Assembly: GCF_014641735.1 (NCBI RefSeq)
Contig: NZ_BMIH01000001.1
Location: 1,189,667 to 1,253,666, forward strand
Direction: 5' to 3'
Length of the DNA: 64,000 nt
Source of the DNA: Sphingomonas metalli
Lineage (GTDB): Bacteria; Pseudomonadota; Alphaproteobacteria; Sphingomonadales; Sphingomonadaceae
Made by a program: the position numbers and the translations under genes. The notes beneath the pieces are model-generated. The model ran no database searches and was not told where the DNA came from. It saw only the letters and a program-made list of their open reading frames with translations. Shown piece by piece: positions 25,479 to 33,956 of this stretch. Within the stretch, counting starts at the first letter, position 1, and each line of letters opens with the position of its first letter.

Positions 25479-26011
25479 GGCAGCGCTCCTTCGTGCAGGG
25501 TGGCGATGGGCACCGCTCGCGCGGCGCGATGGAGGTCGCGCAGCCCCGCCGCGACATGCGCCACCGCCTCGCCTGCGGGCGCGTCACCCCGATAGAGGTT
25601 GCGGACCAGCGCCGCGTCGAGCGCTCCCGCCCCGTCGCGCGCTTCCGCCGCCAGCGCCTCGCGATAGGCGCCGAGGCGGCCGCCGAGCGCCGACATCATC
25701 CGGCCGACCTGCTTGCCCACCACCATGTCGCCGAAGCCGATCTGGCGCAGCTGCGCATCCATGTCGTCGACGAAATGCTCGGCGAGGTGCGCGGCCGGAT
25801 CGGCGCCCGCCGGCTCCGCCTCGAGCCGGATGAGGACCATCGACAGGACCGCGGCGATCATGTCGAAGCGGCCGTCGACCGTGTCGGGCACCGCGCCCGC
25901 CTCGTACCAGTGCTCGGCGCGCGCGCGCGCGACCACCGCATTGTAGAGCGGCACCCATTCCACGTCCCGCTTGCGTCCGAATAGCGAAGCCAGCCAGCCC
26001 AATCGCGTCAT
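25475..26011 (-). CDS. Ubiquinol-cytochrome c chaperone family protein
   Basis: 178 residues, starting MTRLGWLASLFGRKRDVEW (ATG at 26011). The CBP3/UQCC pattern is present: PLYNAVVARARAEHWYEAGA, then AHLAEHFVDDMDAQLRQIGF and GDMVVGKQVGRMMSALGGRL. In mitochondria this family helps cytochrome b of complex III assemble; the same role is inferred here. First gene of a pair with the DUF177 gene, divergent from bamE. Confidence 0.85.
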   Translation of the reverse strand: MTRLGWLASLFGRKRDVEWVPLYNAVVARARAEHWYEAGAVPDTVDGRFDMIAAVLSMVLIRLEAEPAGADPAAHLAEHFVDDMDAQLRQIGFGDMVVGKQVGRMMSALGGRLGAYREALAAEARDGAGALDAALVRNLYRGDAPAGEAVAHVAAGLRDLHRAARAVPIATLHEGALP

Positions 26012-26135
26012 CCCGTCCTGCCCGGCCGCTTGTGCGCGGCCGGCTCCTCGCATATCGAGACGAATGGCGGCCGATGCAATCGCGGGCCGGCCCGCCCTGT
26101 TGCCCAGCGTCGCCCGCGCGGAGTTGCTTCCTTCC

Positions 26136-26648
26136 ATGCCCCCCGCCATCTCGCCCCTCGCCGCTCCCCGCCGCCGCGCGCGCGCCGCGCTCCTCGCGAT
26201 CCTGGCCGGCGGCACGCTCGCGGCCGGCTGCGCGCCGCTGCGCTCCCATTCGGGCTATATCATCGACGCCGATCTGGTGAATTCGGTGCAGCCGGGCGTC
26301 GACAACCGCCAGTCGGTGCAGCAGGTGCTCGGCACGCCCACGGTGGCCGGCCAGTTCGGCTCGGGCGACTGGTATTACGTCTCGCGCGACAACCGCAACT
26401 ACGGCTTCCAGACGCCGAAGGTGCGCGAGCAGACCACGGTCCAGATCAGCTTCGATCCCCAGGGCACCGTCACCGCGATCCGCCGCGGCAATATCGAGCA
26501 GGTCGCCTCGATCGAACCTTATGGCAAGGTGACGCCGACGCTCGGCCGCAAGCGCGGCTTCTTCGAGGATCTGTTCGGCAATATCGGCACCGTCGGCGCG
26601 GCGGGCATGGGCGGCGGGCAGCAGGGCGGCAATCGCGACCGTCCGTAA
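26136..26648 (+). CDS. bamE: Outer membrane assembly lipoprotein BamE (SmpA/OmlA)
   Basis: 170 residues. A lipoprotein signal peptide ends in the lipobox LAAGC. The mature part has GYIIDADLVNSVQPGVDNRQ, SVQQVLGTPTVAGQFGSGDW, YYVSRDNRNYGF and a following beta strand VQISFDPQGTVTAIRR, which is the BamE fold. Member of the Bam complex that inserts outer-membrane barrels. The C-terminal tail is glycine/glutamine rich. The ATG at 26136 is chosen because the signal peptide starts there. Confidence 0.9.
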   Translation: MPPAISPLAAPRRRARAALLAILAGGTLAAGCAPLRSHSGYIIDADLVNSVQPGVDNRQSVQQVLGTPTVAGQFGSGDWYYVSRDNRNYGFQTPKVREQTTVQISFDPQGTVTAIRRGNIEQVASIEPYGKVTPTLGRKRGFFEDLFGNIGTVGAAGMGGGQQGGNRDRP

Positions 26649-26729
26649 GAGGTAGTCGAGGACACGCGCAAAGGCGAGTCGTGGGCGACTCCACGACGGA
26701 CGTGTTCGAGTCCTCTGTGAAAGTCAGCT

Positions 26730-26825
26730 CGTCATGCCGGACTTGTTCCGGCATCCACCGCGCCACACGCGCACATGCCGCAAATGTTACGGAGCCGTGG
26801 ATCCCGGAACAGGTCCGGGATGACG
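26730..26825. repeat. Palindromic intergenic repeat, family B
   Basis: Begins CGTCATGCCGGACTTGTTCC and ends CCCGGAACAGGTCCGGGATG then ACG, forming an imperfect long palindrome, each end being itself a hairpin. A second copy is at 47388-47483. A half unit (GTTCCGGCATGAC) follows near 26880. Confidence 0.75.
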
Positions 26826-26998
26826 TTTGGAAGACGTCACGGTCTCGACTTTTTCAAAGGCCCCTGGCTGTTCCGGCATGACAGATCGGGTCGGGAATGA
26901 TCCCATCAAGGGAGCCTGTGGACGACCGATGGAGCGCAAGGCCACGGCCCCGTTCCCCACTTCGGCCACACGTCCACATCATTGATCTGCCACGGTTT

Positions 26999-27052
26999 GG
27001 CCGCGCCGCATGCTACGCAGCGGCGCGGCCGTGCCGTGCTTGGAACGGCACC
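26999..27052. repeat. Two adjacent hairpins upstream of the glycosyltransferase gene
   Basis: GGCCGCGCCGC (26999-27009) pairs perfectly with GCGGCGCGGCC (27020-27030). Immediately after it GTGCCGT pairs with ACGGCAC. They lie about 130 bases before the gene at 27179. The rest of the 530-base gap 26649-27178 holds the family B repeat and no gene I can support. Confidence 0.5.
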
Positions 27053-27178
27053 GATCCCGAAAGGGGGAAGGGACCAATCGCGCAACGCCCGAATCCCGCT
27101 TTGGTTCGATCGGCACAGGCGATTGAATCGCACCTGTTGCGACCCGAATGACGAGCCCGCAGATCGCCGTCCGGGGCA

Positions 27179-28510
27179 ATGGGGGTTGCCGGGATGGACA
27201 CGGGCGCAGCGATCGCGCTGATCGCACGGGAAGGGCTGCTGTTCGCCGGCATCGGCTTCGCGATCGGCGGGGTCGACGATCTGGCGGTCGATCTGGTCTA
27301 CTGGCTGCGGCGGCTGCTGCACGGACGCGCGGCCACGCCGCTGGAGCGCCTGCCGCTGGCGACCGAAGGCGGCCGGATGGCGGTGTTCATTCCCGCCTGG
27401 GACGAGGCGAGCGTGATCGCGGCGATGCTGCGCACCGCGCTCGAGCGCTATCGCCATCCCGATTATCAACTCTATGTCGGCGTCTATCCGAACGATCCGG
27501 CCACCATCGCCGCGGTGCGCGACGTGCGCGACCCGCGGGTCCGGATGGTGGTGGGCGACCGGCCCGGCCCGACCACCAAGGCCGATTGCCTCAACACGCT
27601 GTGGCGGGCGCTGATCGCGGAGGACGCAAGGCCGCGCGCAGTGGTGCTCCACGACGCCGAGGATGTCGTCCATCCCGACGAACTGACGGTCTTCGATGCG
27701 CTGATCGGCGAGCTGGATGTCGTCCAGCTGCCGGTCATTCCGCTGATCAAGCCAGGGTCGGCGACGAGCGCCGTCTATGCAGACGAGTTCGCGCTGTCGC
27801 ATGGGGCGCATCTGCCGGTCCGCACCGCGCTGGGCGCCGGCATGCCGCTCGCGGGCACCGGCTGCGCCATTGCGACCCCTATGCTCGCGCGGCTCGCGGC
27901 CGAGCGCGCGGAGGGGCCGTTCGACCCGGCCAGCCTGGTCGAGGATTACGAGCTGGGCCTGCGGATCGCGGCGCTGGGCGGCCGGGGCAGGCTCGCGCAC
28001 ATCGCCGATGCGGACAGCCAGCCCGTCGCGGTGCGCGCCTATTTCCCCGCAACGCTCGGCGCCGCCGTCCGGCAGAAGACCCGCTGGATCACCGGCATCG
28101 CGCTGCTGGGCTGGGACCGGACCGGGTGGAGCCGCCGCTTTGCCCCGATCGACCATTGGTGGCGGGTGCGGGACCGGCGGACGCCGCTGGCGATGCTGGT
28201 CGTGGCGATCGGCTATGCGGCGATGCTGGCCTGGCTGCTCGCGGGCCGGCCCGCGCTGCCGCCGCTGACCATCGCGCTGTTGCGGGGCAATGCGGTACTG
28301 CTCGGCTGGCGGCTGGCGATGCGCGCCTGGTTCACCGGGCGCCTCCATGGGAGGCGCGAGGCGCTGCTGTCCGTGCCGCGGCTGCTGCTCGGCAATCTGA
28401 TCGCGATGCTGGCCGCGATGCGGGCGATGCGGACCTATCTCGGCTGGCTGGCCGGCACGCCGCTACGCTGGGACAAGACCGCGCACGAGCATCCGGCGGC
28501 GCTGCCGTGA
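27179..28510 (+). CDS. NfrB-like membrane glycosyltransferase (GT2), truncated domain set
   Basis: 443 residues. An N-terminal membrane segment is followed by a GT2 domain: MAVFIPAWDEASVIAAMLR, a KADCLNTLW segment, the metal site HDAEDVVHP, EDYELGLRIAALGG, and the acceptor motif RQKTRWITGIALLGW (QxxRW type). The C-terminus has further membrane helices. This matches the N-terminal part of NfrB (phage N4 adsorption protein B). NfrB of enteric bacteria also has a C-terminal MshEN (c-di-GMP) domain, which is missing here. It overlaps the next gene by 4 bases. ATG at 27194 is an alternative start. Confidence 0.82.
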   Translation: MGVAGMDTGAAIALIAREGLLFAGIGFAIGGVDDLAVDLVYWLRRLLHGRAATPLERLPLATEGGRMAVFIPAWDEASVIAAMLRTALERYRHPDYQLYVGVYPNDPATIAAVRDVRDPRVRMVVGDRPGPTTKADCLNTLWRALIAEDARPRAVVLHDAEDVVHPDELTVFDALIGELDVVQLPVIPLIKPGSATSAVYADEFALSHGAHLPVRTALGAGMPLAGTGCAIATPMLARLAAERAEGPFDPASLVEDYELGLRIAALGGRGRLAHIADADSQPVAVRAYFPATLGAAVRQKTRWITGIALLGWDRTGWSRRFAPIDHWWRVRDRRTPLAMLVVAIGYAAMLAWLLAGRPALPPLTIALLRGNAVLLGWRLAMRAWFTGRLHGRREALLSVPRLLLGNLIAMLAAMRAMRTYLGWLAGTPLRWDKTAHEHPAALP

Positions 28511-29463
28511 ACGGCCGCCCGCTCCGCTTCCTGGCCGCGACGCTGGGCGGCTGGTCGCTGGTGCGGCTGGGCATGCTGTGGCCGGTGCTGGAACGGCTGC
28601 CCGAGCTGTTCGTCCCCGCGCCGCCGGCTGAGGCGAAGGCCTTTGCGGCGGAGGCCGGGCGACCGGCGGGGCCGCGACGACCGGTCATGAGCCACCCTCG
28701 GCCGGCGCGTCCTGTCCCGCCGGCAACGCCGGTCCCGGTTGCGCACGCCGGCGCACCGCTGGCCGAGGAAGCAGCGCTGGAAACACCATCGCAGCCCCCG
28801 CCCCTGCGATTGCCGGATCTGACGACGACGCCCGAAGAAGCGGCGCGACTGACGGTCAGCCTGTGGGGCATTGCGCGCGGCGGCGTGGATATGGCGCGGC
28901 CGGGAAGCCAGCTGGGCGGCTCGCAAGCGGGAGTGCGCGCGACGTGGCTGATCGACCGCCGCCACCGGCTGGCGCTGTCCGGCCGAGTATCGGGCGGACT
29001 GGACGGGCGCTCCACCGAGGCGGCGGTCGGGATCGACTGGCAGCCGGTCGCGGCGCCGGTGCATCTGCTGGTCGAGCAGCGCGTGGCGCTCGGCCGCGGG
29101 CGGGGTGGCCCGGCGGCGCTGGTCGTCGCAGGCCTCGATCCGCGGCCGCTGGCGCGGGGATTACGGATCGAGGGTTACGGGCAGGCGGGAGTGATCGGCC
29201 GGGACGGTCTGGACGGCTTCGCCGATGGCGCCGCGCGGGTGACGCGGCGGGTTCAGGCCGGCGCGTTGCGGCTCGATCTGAGCCTGGGCGCATGGGGCGG
29301 GGCGCAGCGCGGGGCGGCGCGGGTCGATGTCGGGCCGAGTGCCGGGCTTGCCCTGCCGATCGGAGGCCATAGATTGCGGCTGACGCTCGACTGGCGCCAG
29401 CGCATTGCAGGCCGGGCGCGGCCGGGGTCGGGTCCGGCATTGTCGGTCGGGATGGATTTTTGA
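28507..29463 (+). CDS. NfrA C-terminal-like outer membrane protein
   Basis: 318 residues, GTG start overlapping the glycosyltransferase stop. An N-terminal hydrophobic anchor or signal (FLAATLGGWSLVRLGMLWPV) is followed by a proline-rich linker (about 60-110) and a beta-rich domain: TVSLWGIARGGVDMARPGSQ, GIDWQPVAAPVHLLVEQRVA and a terminal Phe (SVGMDF), suggesting outer-membrane insertion. This resembles the C-terminal part of NfrA, the phage N4 receptor. Full NfrA is about 990 residues with tetratricopeptide repeats that are absent here. Probably works with the upstream enzyme to make and export a surface glycan (inference). Confidence 0.7.
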   Translation: MNGRPLRFLAATLGGWSLVRLGMLWPVLERLPELFVPAPPAEAKAFAAEAGRPAGPRRPVMSHPRPARPVPPATPVPVAHAGAPLAEEAALETPSQPPPLRLPDLTTTPEEAARLTVSLWGIARGGVDMARPGSQLGGSQAGVRATWLIDRRHRLALSGRVSGGLDGRSTEAAVGIDWQPVAAPVHLLVEQRVALGRGRGGPAALVVAGLDPRPLARGLRIEGYGQAGVIGRDGLDGFADGAARVTRRVQAGALRLDLSLGAWGGAQRGAARVDVGPSAGLALPIGGHRLRLTLDWRQRIAGRARPGSGPALSVGMDF

Positions 29464-29600
29464 GGGGTGCGGGTAGTCTGTGCCATCGGCGGACCGGCGT
29501 TCCGCTTCGCCGCGGTAGAGGCGAGCGCTTTTGCAGACCACTCGCCTGTCTCTACCTTCATCCGCGCGTCGGCGGAGTTCGTATTCTCCGACGCCATGAG

Positions 29601-29650
29601 TGATCCGGAAGGCTTCCGCGCGTCTGGATTCCCACCTTCGCGGGAATGAC
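29601..29650. repeat. Family A repeat, half unit in opposite orientation
   Basis: Read on the minus strand it begins GTCATTCCCGCGAAGGTGGG and continues CCAGACGCGCGGAAGC, which aligns with the repeats at 20766 and 47261. It lies in the gap 29464-29755, which otherwise shows no gene. Confidence 0.6.
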
Positions 29651-29755
29651 GGCGGGAGGAGGGGTGAAGGCGTCGCCGCAGCCGCGCACGTCCGGCTCTG
29701 GTGGGGAGCGGACATTTGATGTAGACTCGCTCATGACGGGGCGGAAGGTAGAGCG

Positions 29756-29905
29756 ATGGCATCGCGTTCAACATGGCTACAGCGTGGTCTCGTCCTGTTC
29801 TCTGCCGCTGTGATAGCGCGAGGTCTGGTCGAGCGACGACCTGAAAAGCTCATTATGATCGCTGCACTGGGAGCTTCGTTCATCGCAGTTGTCGGAGTGG
29901 GATAA
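29756..29905 (+). CDS. Very small membrane protein (49 aa), hypothetical
   Basis: MASRSTWLQRGLVLFSAAVI then an RRPEK stretch and a second hydrophobic segment (LIMIAALGASFIAVVGVG). GGAAGG lies seven bases upstream of the ATG. Two short membrane segments with a basic loop are a reasonable small-protein topology, but there is no family recognition and no partner is obvious. Confidence 0.4.
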   Translation: MASRSTWLQRGLVLFSAAVIARGLVERRPEKLIMIAALGASFIAVVGVG

Positions 29906-29967
29906 CTCTTCGCGGTTCGACGCGAACGCTAGGCTGAAGGTCCGTTATTGGGCGGCCCCGAACGTCA

Positions 29968-30180
29968 TCAAAATAGGGGCGAGCTTCCGGTTACTAGCTT
30001 CTCCGCAACGTTGCCGACTATCACAAACAAGATCGCTGCTAGAACCAGCCACCAACCTGCGTTGCGGCGGCGTGTGTTCAGCCAAAAGGCTGCGAGCGGC
30101 AGCCCGAGACCGATTGCTACGCCCGCGATCAAAGTGCTCCACGTCAATGCCAGTGATGTCTCCCTGCTCTTCCATGACAT
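29968..30180 (-). CDS. Small two-helix membrane protein, hypothetical
   Basis: 70 residues: MSWKSRETSLALTWSTLIAG, a first helix ending LPLAAFWLNTRRR, then a second helix WWLVLAAILFVIVGNVAEKL. Positive-inside loops agree with a two-pass inner-membrane protein. The start is uncertain, because an in-frame ATG at 30216 exists and neither has a strong ribosome site. Codon use departs from the surrounding high-GC genes. Function unknown. Confidence 0.42.
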   Translation of the reverse strand: MSWKSRETSLALTWSTLIAGVAIGLGLPLAAFWLNTRRRNAGWWLVLAAILFVIVGNVAEKLVTGSSPLF

Positions 30181-30284
30181 GGTGAGGCGATGTCCGCTAT
30201 TGGGCGAAGCAGACATCGGGTCCGGTTTCACGAACCGCGTTGTGGCAAGAAGCGTCAGCCATCTTGGTAAACAGTGAGCGGCCG

Positions 30285-31313
30285 CTAATTGAGGTTGGGA
30301 TCGCGAACCCCGACAGCGGCGCCAACCGCGGCCTGTGTTCCATCGTTCGCGACGAAGGTCAGGACCAGTTCGTCCGCGTTGGGGCCGACGAACAAGAGGC
30401 GATACTGGCCACTTACCCCACCCGAGGTGCCCAAACTGCCATTGGTGAAGGTGCTGGTCGCTGAGTTGCCCGACACCACACCACTTAACGGGAAGCCGCC
30501 GATGCCCCCAACAACACTTTTGAAGAAGTTTTGGCCACTCAGCAAGAGTTGGCCCGAAATCCTGCCGGTGGCGAAATCGACATCGATGACGTTGCCGTTC
30601 ACACTCGACAGGAACCACAAGTCCGTATCCGTCGCATAGTTTCCGGAAGATAGCATCGAAAACCGCACGACGCCTGAATGAGGCATCGACGCGACGGGCG
30701 TGGGGACGCCATAGCCAAAATAAGTGAGCCTCGTCGCGCGGGTCGTGCCGTTCACGATGGTATGCTGCCAGCCGGCGGTTCCACCGTACTTTGCGGTCGT
30801 GTAGCCACTGCCCTTGATGTTCGAGCTGTACGTGGATTGCTGATACAGAGCGAGGTAATCTTCAACAGCCCCGGCGATGTTGGTGAAGAACACAACGCCG
30901 TTGCCGTTGGCAACCGTTGAGTCGCCAGAGAGCTGACGGCTCCCGAACAGGGTGGACGTGAACGCGTCGGAAAGGGCGTAACCCGCGGACGCGGTGTAGC
31001 TGGCCTGGAACTGCGGCGTGTCGATCGCCGTGACCCTGTCCGTCGTCGAGCCGCCCGTGATGATGCCGTTCGTCTCGCTGACGCCGCCAGTAGTTGTCAG
31101 TGACATGGTCGACGCGAGGAAGGCGCTGCCGCTCGCCGGCTTGACCTCGCCGGTGTTCAAAGTCCCTGCCGAAGGCGTGGGGGTCGGACTGGATGTCGGG
31201 GTTGGCGCGGGCGTCGACACGCCGATGCCACTAGCTCCCGAACCGCCGCCATCGCTCCCGCACGCGCTCAGCAACGCCATCGCTGCCAACGGCAACTTAC
31301 CAGTCCAACGCAC
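30285..31313 (-). CDS. TbpB-like surface lipoprotein
   Basis: 342 residues, GTG start with GAGGGGG upstream. Lipobox LLSAC, then a Gly/Ser/Thr/Pro linker (TPAPTPTSSPTPTPSAG) and a beta-rich body. The C-terminal 110 residues resemble a transferrin-binding-protein-type beta-barrel: VDFATGRISGQLLLSG, FTNGSLGTSGGVSGQYRLLF, GPNADELVLTFVANDG. Such Slam-type cargo lipoproteins are usually displayed on the surface and sit with a TonB receptor or Slam; neither is adjacent. Substrate unknown. Confidence 0.72.
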   Translation of the reverse strand: MRWTGKLPLAAMALLSACGSDGGGSGASGIGVSTPAPTPTSSPTPTPSAGTLNTGEVKPASGSAFLASTMSLTTTGGVSETNGIITGGSTTDRVTAIDTPQFQASYTASAGYALSDAFTSTLFGSRQLSGDSTVANGNGVVFFTNIAGAVEDYLALYQQSTYSSNIKGSGYTTAKYGGTAGWQHTIVNGTTRATRLTYFGYGVPTPVASMPHSGVVRFSMLSSGNYATDTDLWFLSSVNGNVIDVDFATGRISGQLLLSGQNFFKSVVGGIGGFPLSGVVSGNSATSTFTNGSLGTSGGVSGQYRLLFVGPNADELVLTFVANDGTQAAVGAAVGVRDPNLN

Positions 31314-31553
31314 GGCCGACCCCCTCTTTCTGACAGGATACCTGCCATGCGGTACCGGTCAACTGTGGGCGTGGCTGACATTGCCACCAGGCTGGATGCG
31401 AATGTCCAGTACTGGACGGAAGCCGACATCGACAGGCGTATGACTAGGGTACGGGCACGCTCATCGAAGCCCTGCCCCCTCGGCGACCAAGCCGCGCGGC
31501 GGGGGATGCCTCCGCCTCCGCAATGTCCGCTATCGGGAGACCGCCGCCCCGTC

Positions 31554-33956
31554 CTATGCCGGCACCGGCTCGTGGTGCAGCATCCGCACCGCGACCGGGC
31601 GGTCGGCGAACAGCGCGCCGGCCGTCAGCCGCTCGCCGTCGACCAGGACGCAGGTGTCGCCCCACGCCTCGACCGCAGCCGTGCGCAGCGCCACCGCGCA
31701 GAGCAACCGCTCGCCCTCATGCTCGCGGGCGAAGGCGAGGATGTGGCCGGCCTGCGGACCTTCCACCGCAAGCGGGCGATAGCCGCCCATCGCGAACAGC
31801 GCCGGCTGTTCGCGGCGCAGCGCCAGCAGGCCGGCGATCAGCGCCTGTTTGGGGTCGCCCTTCGCCGCCAGCGCGGCGTCGCGCGCGGCATAGTCGACCG
31901 GCCGGCGATTATCGGGGTCGACCAGCGACAGGTCGAGCCATTCGGTGCCCTGATAGGTGTCGGGCACGCCGGGCACGGTGAGCCGCAGCGCCGCCTGCGC
32001 CAGCACATTGGCCATGGCCGGCCGGGCGAGCGCATCGCGGAAGGCGGTGAGATCGCGCAGGATCTCGGCCGAACGCTCCGGGTCGAGCAGCGCGTCGATC
32101 GCGCCGGCGACGAGCGCCTCATAGTCCTCCTGCGGCGCTTCCCAGCTGGAGCGGAGCTTGCCTTCGCGCAGCGCCTTTTGCTGCCACGCCTTGACCCGCT
32201 CGGCGAAGGCGGCGAGCCCCGCGGCATCGTCCTGCGCCAGCCCGTCCGGCCAGGCGCCGTAGAGCGTCTGCCACAGCATATAGGCGTCCGCCGGATCAAC
32301 CCCCGCGAGCGCCTGTTCGGCCAGCCCGTTCCACCGCTCGACGGCGGCCAGCCAGCGGTCGGGCACCTCGCTCAGCACCGCCAGCCGCGCGCGGACATCC
32401 TCGCCGCGCTTGTGGTCGTGGGTCGCGGTCGCGAGCAGCGCGCGCGGCCAGTCGCGGGCGCGCGCCTCCATCGCGGCGTGGAACTCTTCGATCGAACCGG
32501 CGAACCGCAGCGGGTCGAAGCCGACATCGTTGCGCGAGAGCAGCCGGCCATAACGGTAGAAGGCGGTGTCCTCGACGCCCTTGGCCGCAACCGGGGCGGA
32601 GAGCTGCTGGAAGAGGCGCACCGCCTCCGCCGCCAGCGTCGCATCGCCGGGGCCGTCGCCGGCCAGCCAGGCGAGCACCGCATCGACGACGAAATCCTCG
32701 CCCGGCGGGATCAGCGGCGCGACCCGCGCGCGCGCGGCCTCGCGGATCGCGAAGTCGGCGGCGGGGGCCTGATCGCCCAGCCCATAGGTGCGATAGACGG
32801 GGAAGATCCAGAGCAGCCGCTCGACCGCGCGGCGCAGCATCTCGGGCGTCAGGACATTGTCGGGATCGCTCTCTGCCAGTGCGACGAAGGCGCGGACGCA
32901 GGCGGTCAGCTGTCCCTCGAACTGCCACGACAGCACGTCCTGCCGCGCCTGCAACTCCTCCGCAGCGAAGTCGGCGGGGCGGCCCGACAGCGCCGCCCAG
33001 GCCTCGCCCAGCGGCGCCTCGCCGACGGGATCGTGGAGCAGCGCCGCCACCTCTTCCATGAAGTCGTAGCCGCTGGTGCCGTCGATGCCCCAGTCCTTCG
33101 CCAGCGGCTCGCCCGCGCCGAGGATCTTCTCGACCCAGATGATCGCCGGGCGTCCGTCGTCGCGCGGCATGGCCTCGAAGCGGGCGCGCAGGCGGCGGCA
33201 ATAGCCGGCGGGGTCGGTCAGCCCGTCGACATGGTCGATCCGGACGCCGTCGATCAGCCCTTCCTGCCACAGGCGGAAATAGAGGGCATGGGTGCGCTCG
33301 AACACCGGCTCCTGCCCGACCCGCACGCCGGCCAGCTCGTTGACGGTGAAGAAGCGCCGCCAGTTCAGCTCGTCGTCCGCGGTGCGCCACCAGGCGAGGC
33401 GGTAATGCTGGCGGTCGAGCAATGCGGCGAGGTCGTCGCCCTCGACCGGGCCGACGCCGCGATCCTCGGGGCGCAGGGGGAAGCGATGCTCGCCATAGGC
33501 GACCACCTCGTCGCCCTCGACCGCGATCGCGCCGTCGGCCAGCGCCTTGAGCAGCGGATCGCCGAGCACCGGCAGAACGATAGGGCGGGAATAGTCGATG
33601 TCGAAGACGCCGGCGAACTCGCTGTCCTCACCGCGCGCGAGCACGTCGTTCCACCAGTTATTCTCGCCGCCGGCCACGCCCATATGGTTGGGGACGATAT
33701 CGATGATCGTGCCCATGTCGTGCGCACGCAGCGCCGCGACGAAGCGGCGGAAGCCGTCCTCGCCGCCCAGCTCCGGGTTGATCCGCGTCGGATCGACCAC
33801 GTCATAGCCGTGGGTGGAGCCGGACGCGGCGACGGTGATCGGCGAGCAATAGGCATGGCTGATCCCCAGCCGCGCCAGATAGGGGACGATCCGCTCCGCA
33901 TCGGCGAAGGTGAAGTCCTTGTGCAGCTGAAGCCGGTAGGTCGCGCGGGGGGTCAT
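31554..33956 (-). CDS. treY: Malto-oligosyltrehalose synthase TreY
   Basis: 800 residues. It starts MTPRATYRLQLHKDFTFADA; the signature HAYCSPITVAASGSTHGYDV followed by VDPTRINPELGG is characteristic of TreY. The GH13 nucleophile region is DGVRIDHVDGLTDP and the acid/base lies in IWVEKILG. The enzyme turns the reducing end of a maltodextrin into an alpha,alpha-1,1-linked trehalosyl unit, which TreZ then releases. The ATG overlaps the malQ stop by 4 bases; last gene of the operon. Confidence 0.95.
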   Translation of the reverse strand: MTPRATYRLQLHKDFTFADAERIVPYLARLGISHAYCSPITVAASGSTHGYDVVDPTRINPELGGEDGFRRFVAALRAHDMGTIIDIVPNHMGVAGGENNWWNDVLARGEDSEFAGVFDIDYSRPIVLPVLGDPLLKALADGAIAVEGDEVVAYGEHRFPLRPEDRGVGPVEGDDLAALLDRQHYRLAWWRTADDELNWRRFFTVNELAGVRVGQEPVFERTHALYFRLWQEGLIDGVRIDHVDGLTDPAGYCRRLRARFEAMPRDDGRPAIIWVEKILGAGEPLAKDWGIDGTSGYDFMEEVAALLHDPVGEAPLGEAWAALSGRPADFAAEELQARQDVLSWQFEGQLTACVRAFVALAESDPDNVLTPEMLRRAVERLLWIFPVYRTYGLGDQAPAADFAIREAARARVAPLIPPGEDFVVDAVLAWLAGDGPGDATLAAEAVRLFQQLSAPVAAKGVEDTAFYRYGRLLSRNDVGFDPLRFAGSIEEFHAAMEARARDWPRALLATATHDHKRGEDVRARLAVLSEVPDRWLAAVERWNGLAEQALAGVDPADAYMLWQTLYGAWPDGLAQDDAAGLAAFAERVKAWQQKALREGKLRSSWEAPQEDYEALVAGAIDALLDPERSAEILRDLTAFRDALARPAMANVLAQAALRLTVPGVPDTYQGTEWLDLSLVDPDNRRPVDYAARDAALAAKGDPKQALIAGLLALRREQPALFAMGGYRPLAVEGPQAGHILAFAREHEGERLLCAVALRTAAVEAWGDTCVLVDGERLTAGALFADRPVAVRMLHHEPVPA

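Noticed and set aside
27148..29463. 771-codon frame joining the glycosyltransferase region to the NfrA-like protein
   Set aside because: Its first 450 codons are a shadow of the glycosyltransferase in another frame. The real second protein starts at GTG 28507.
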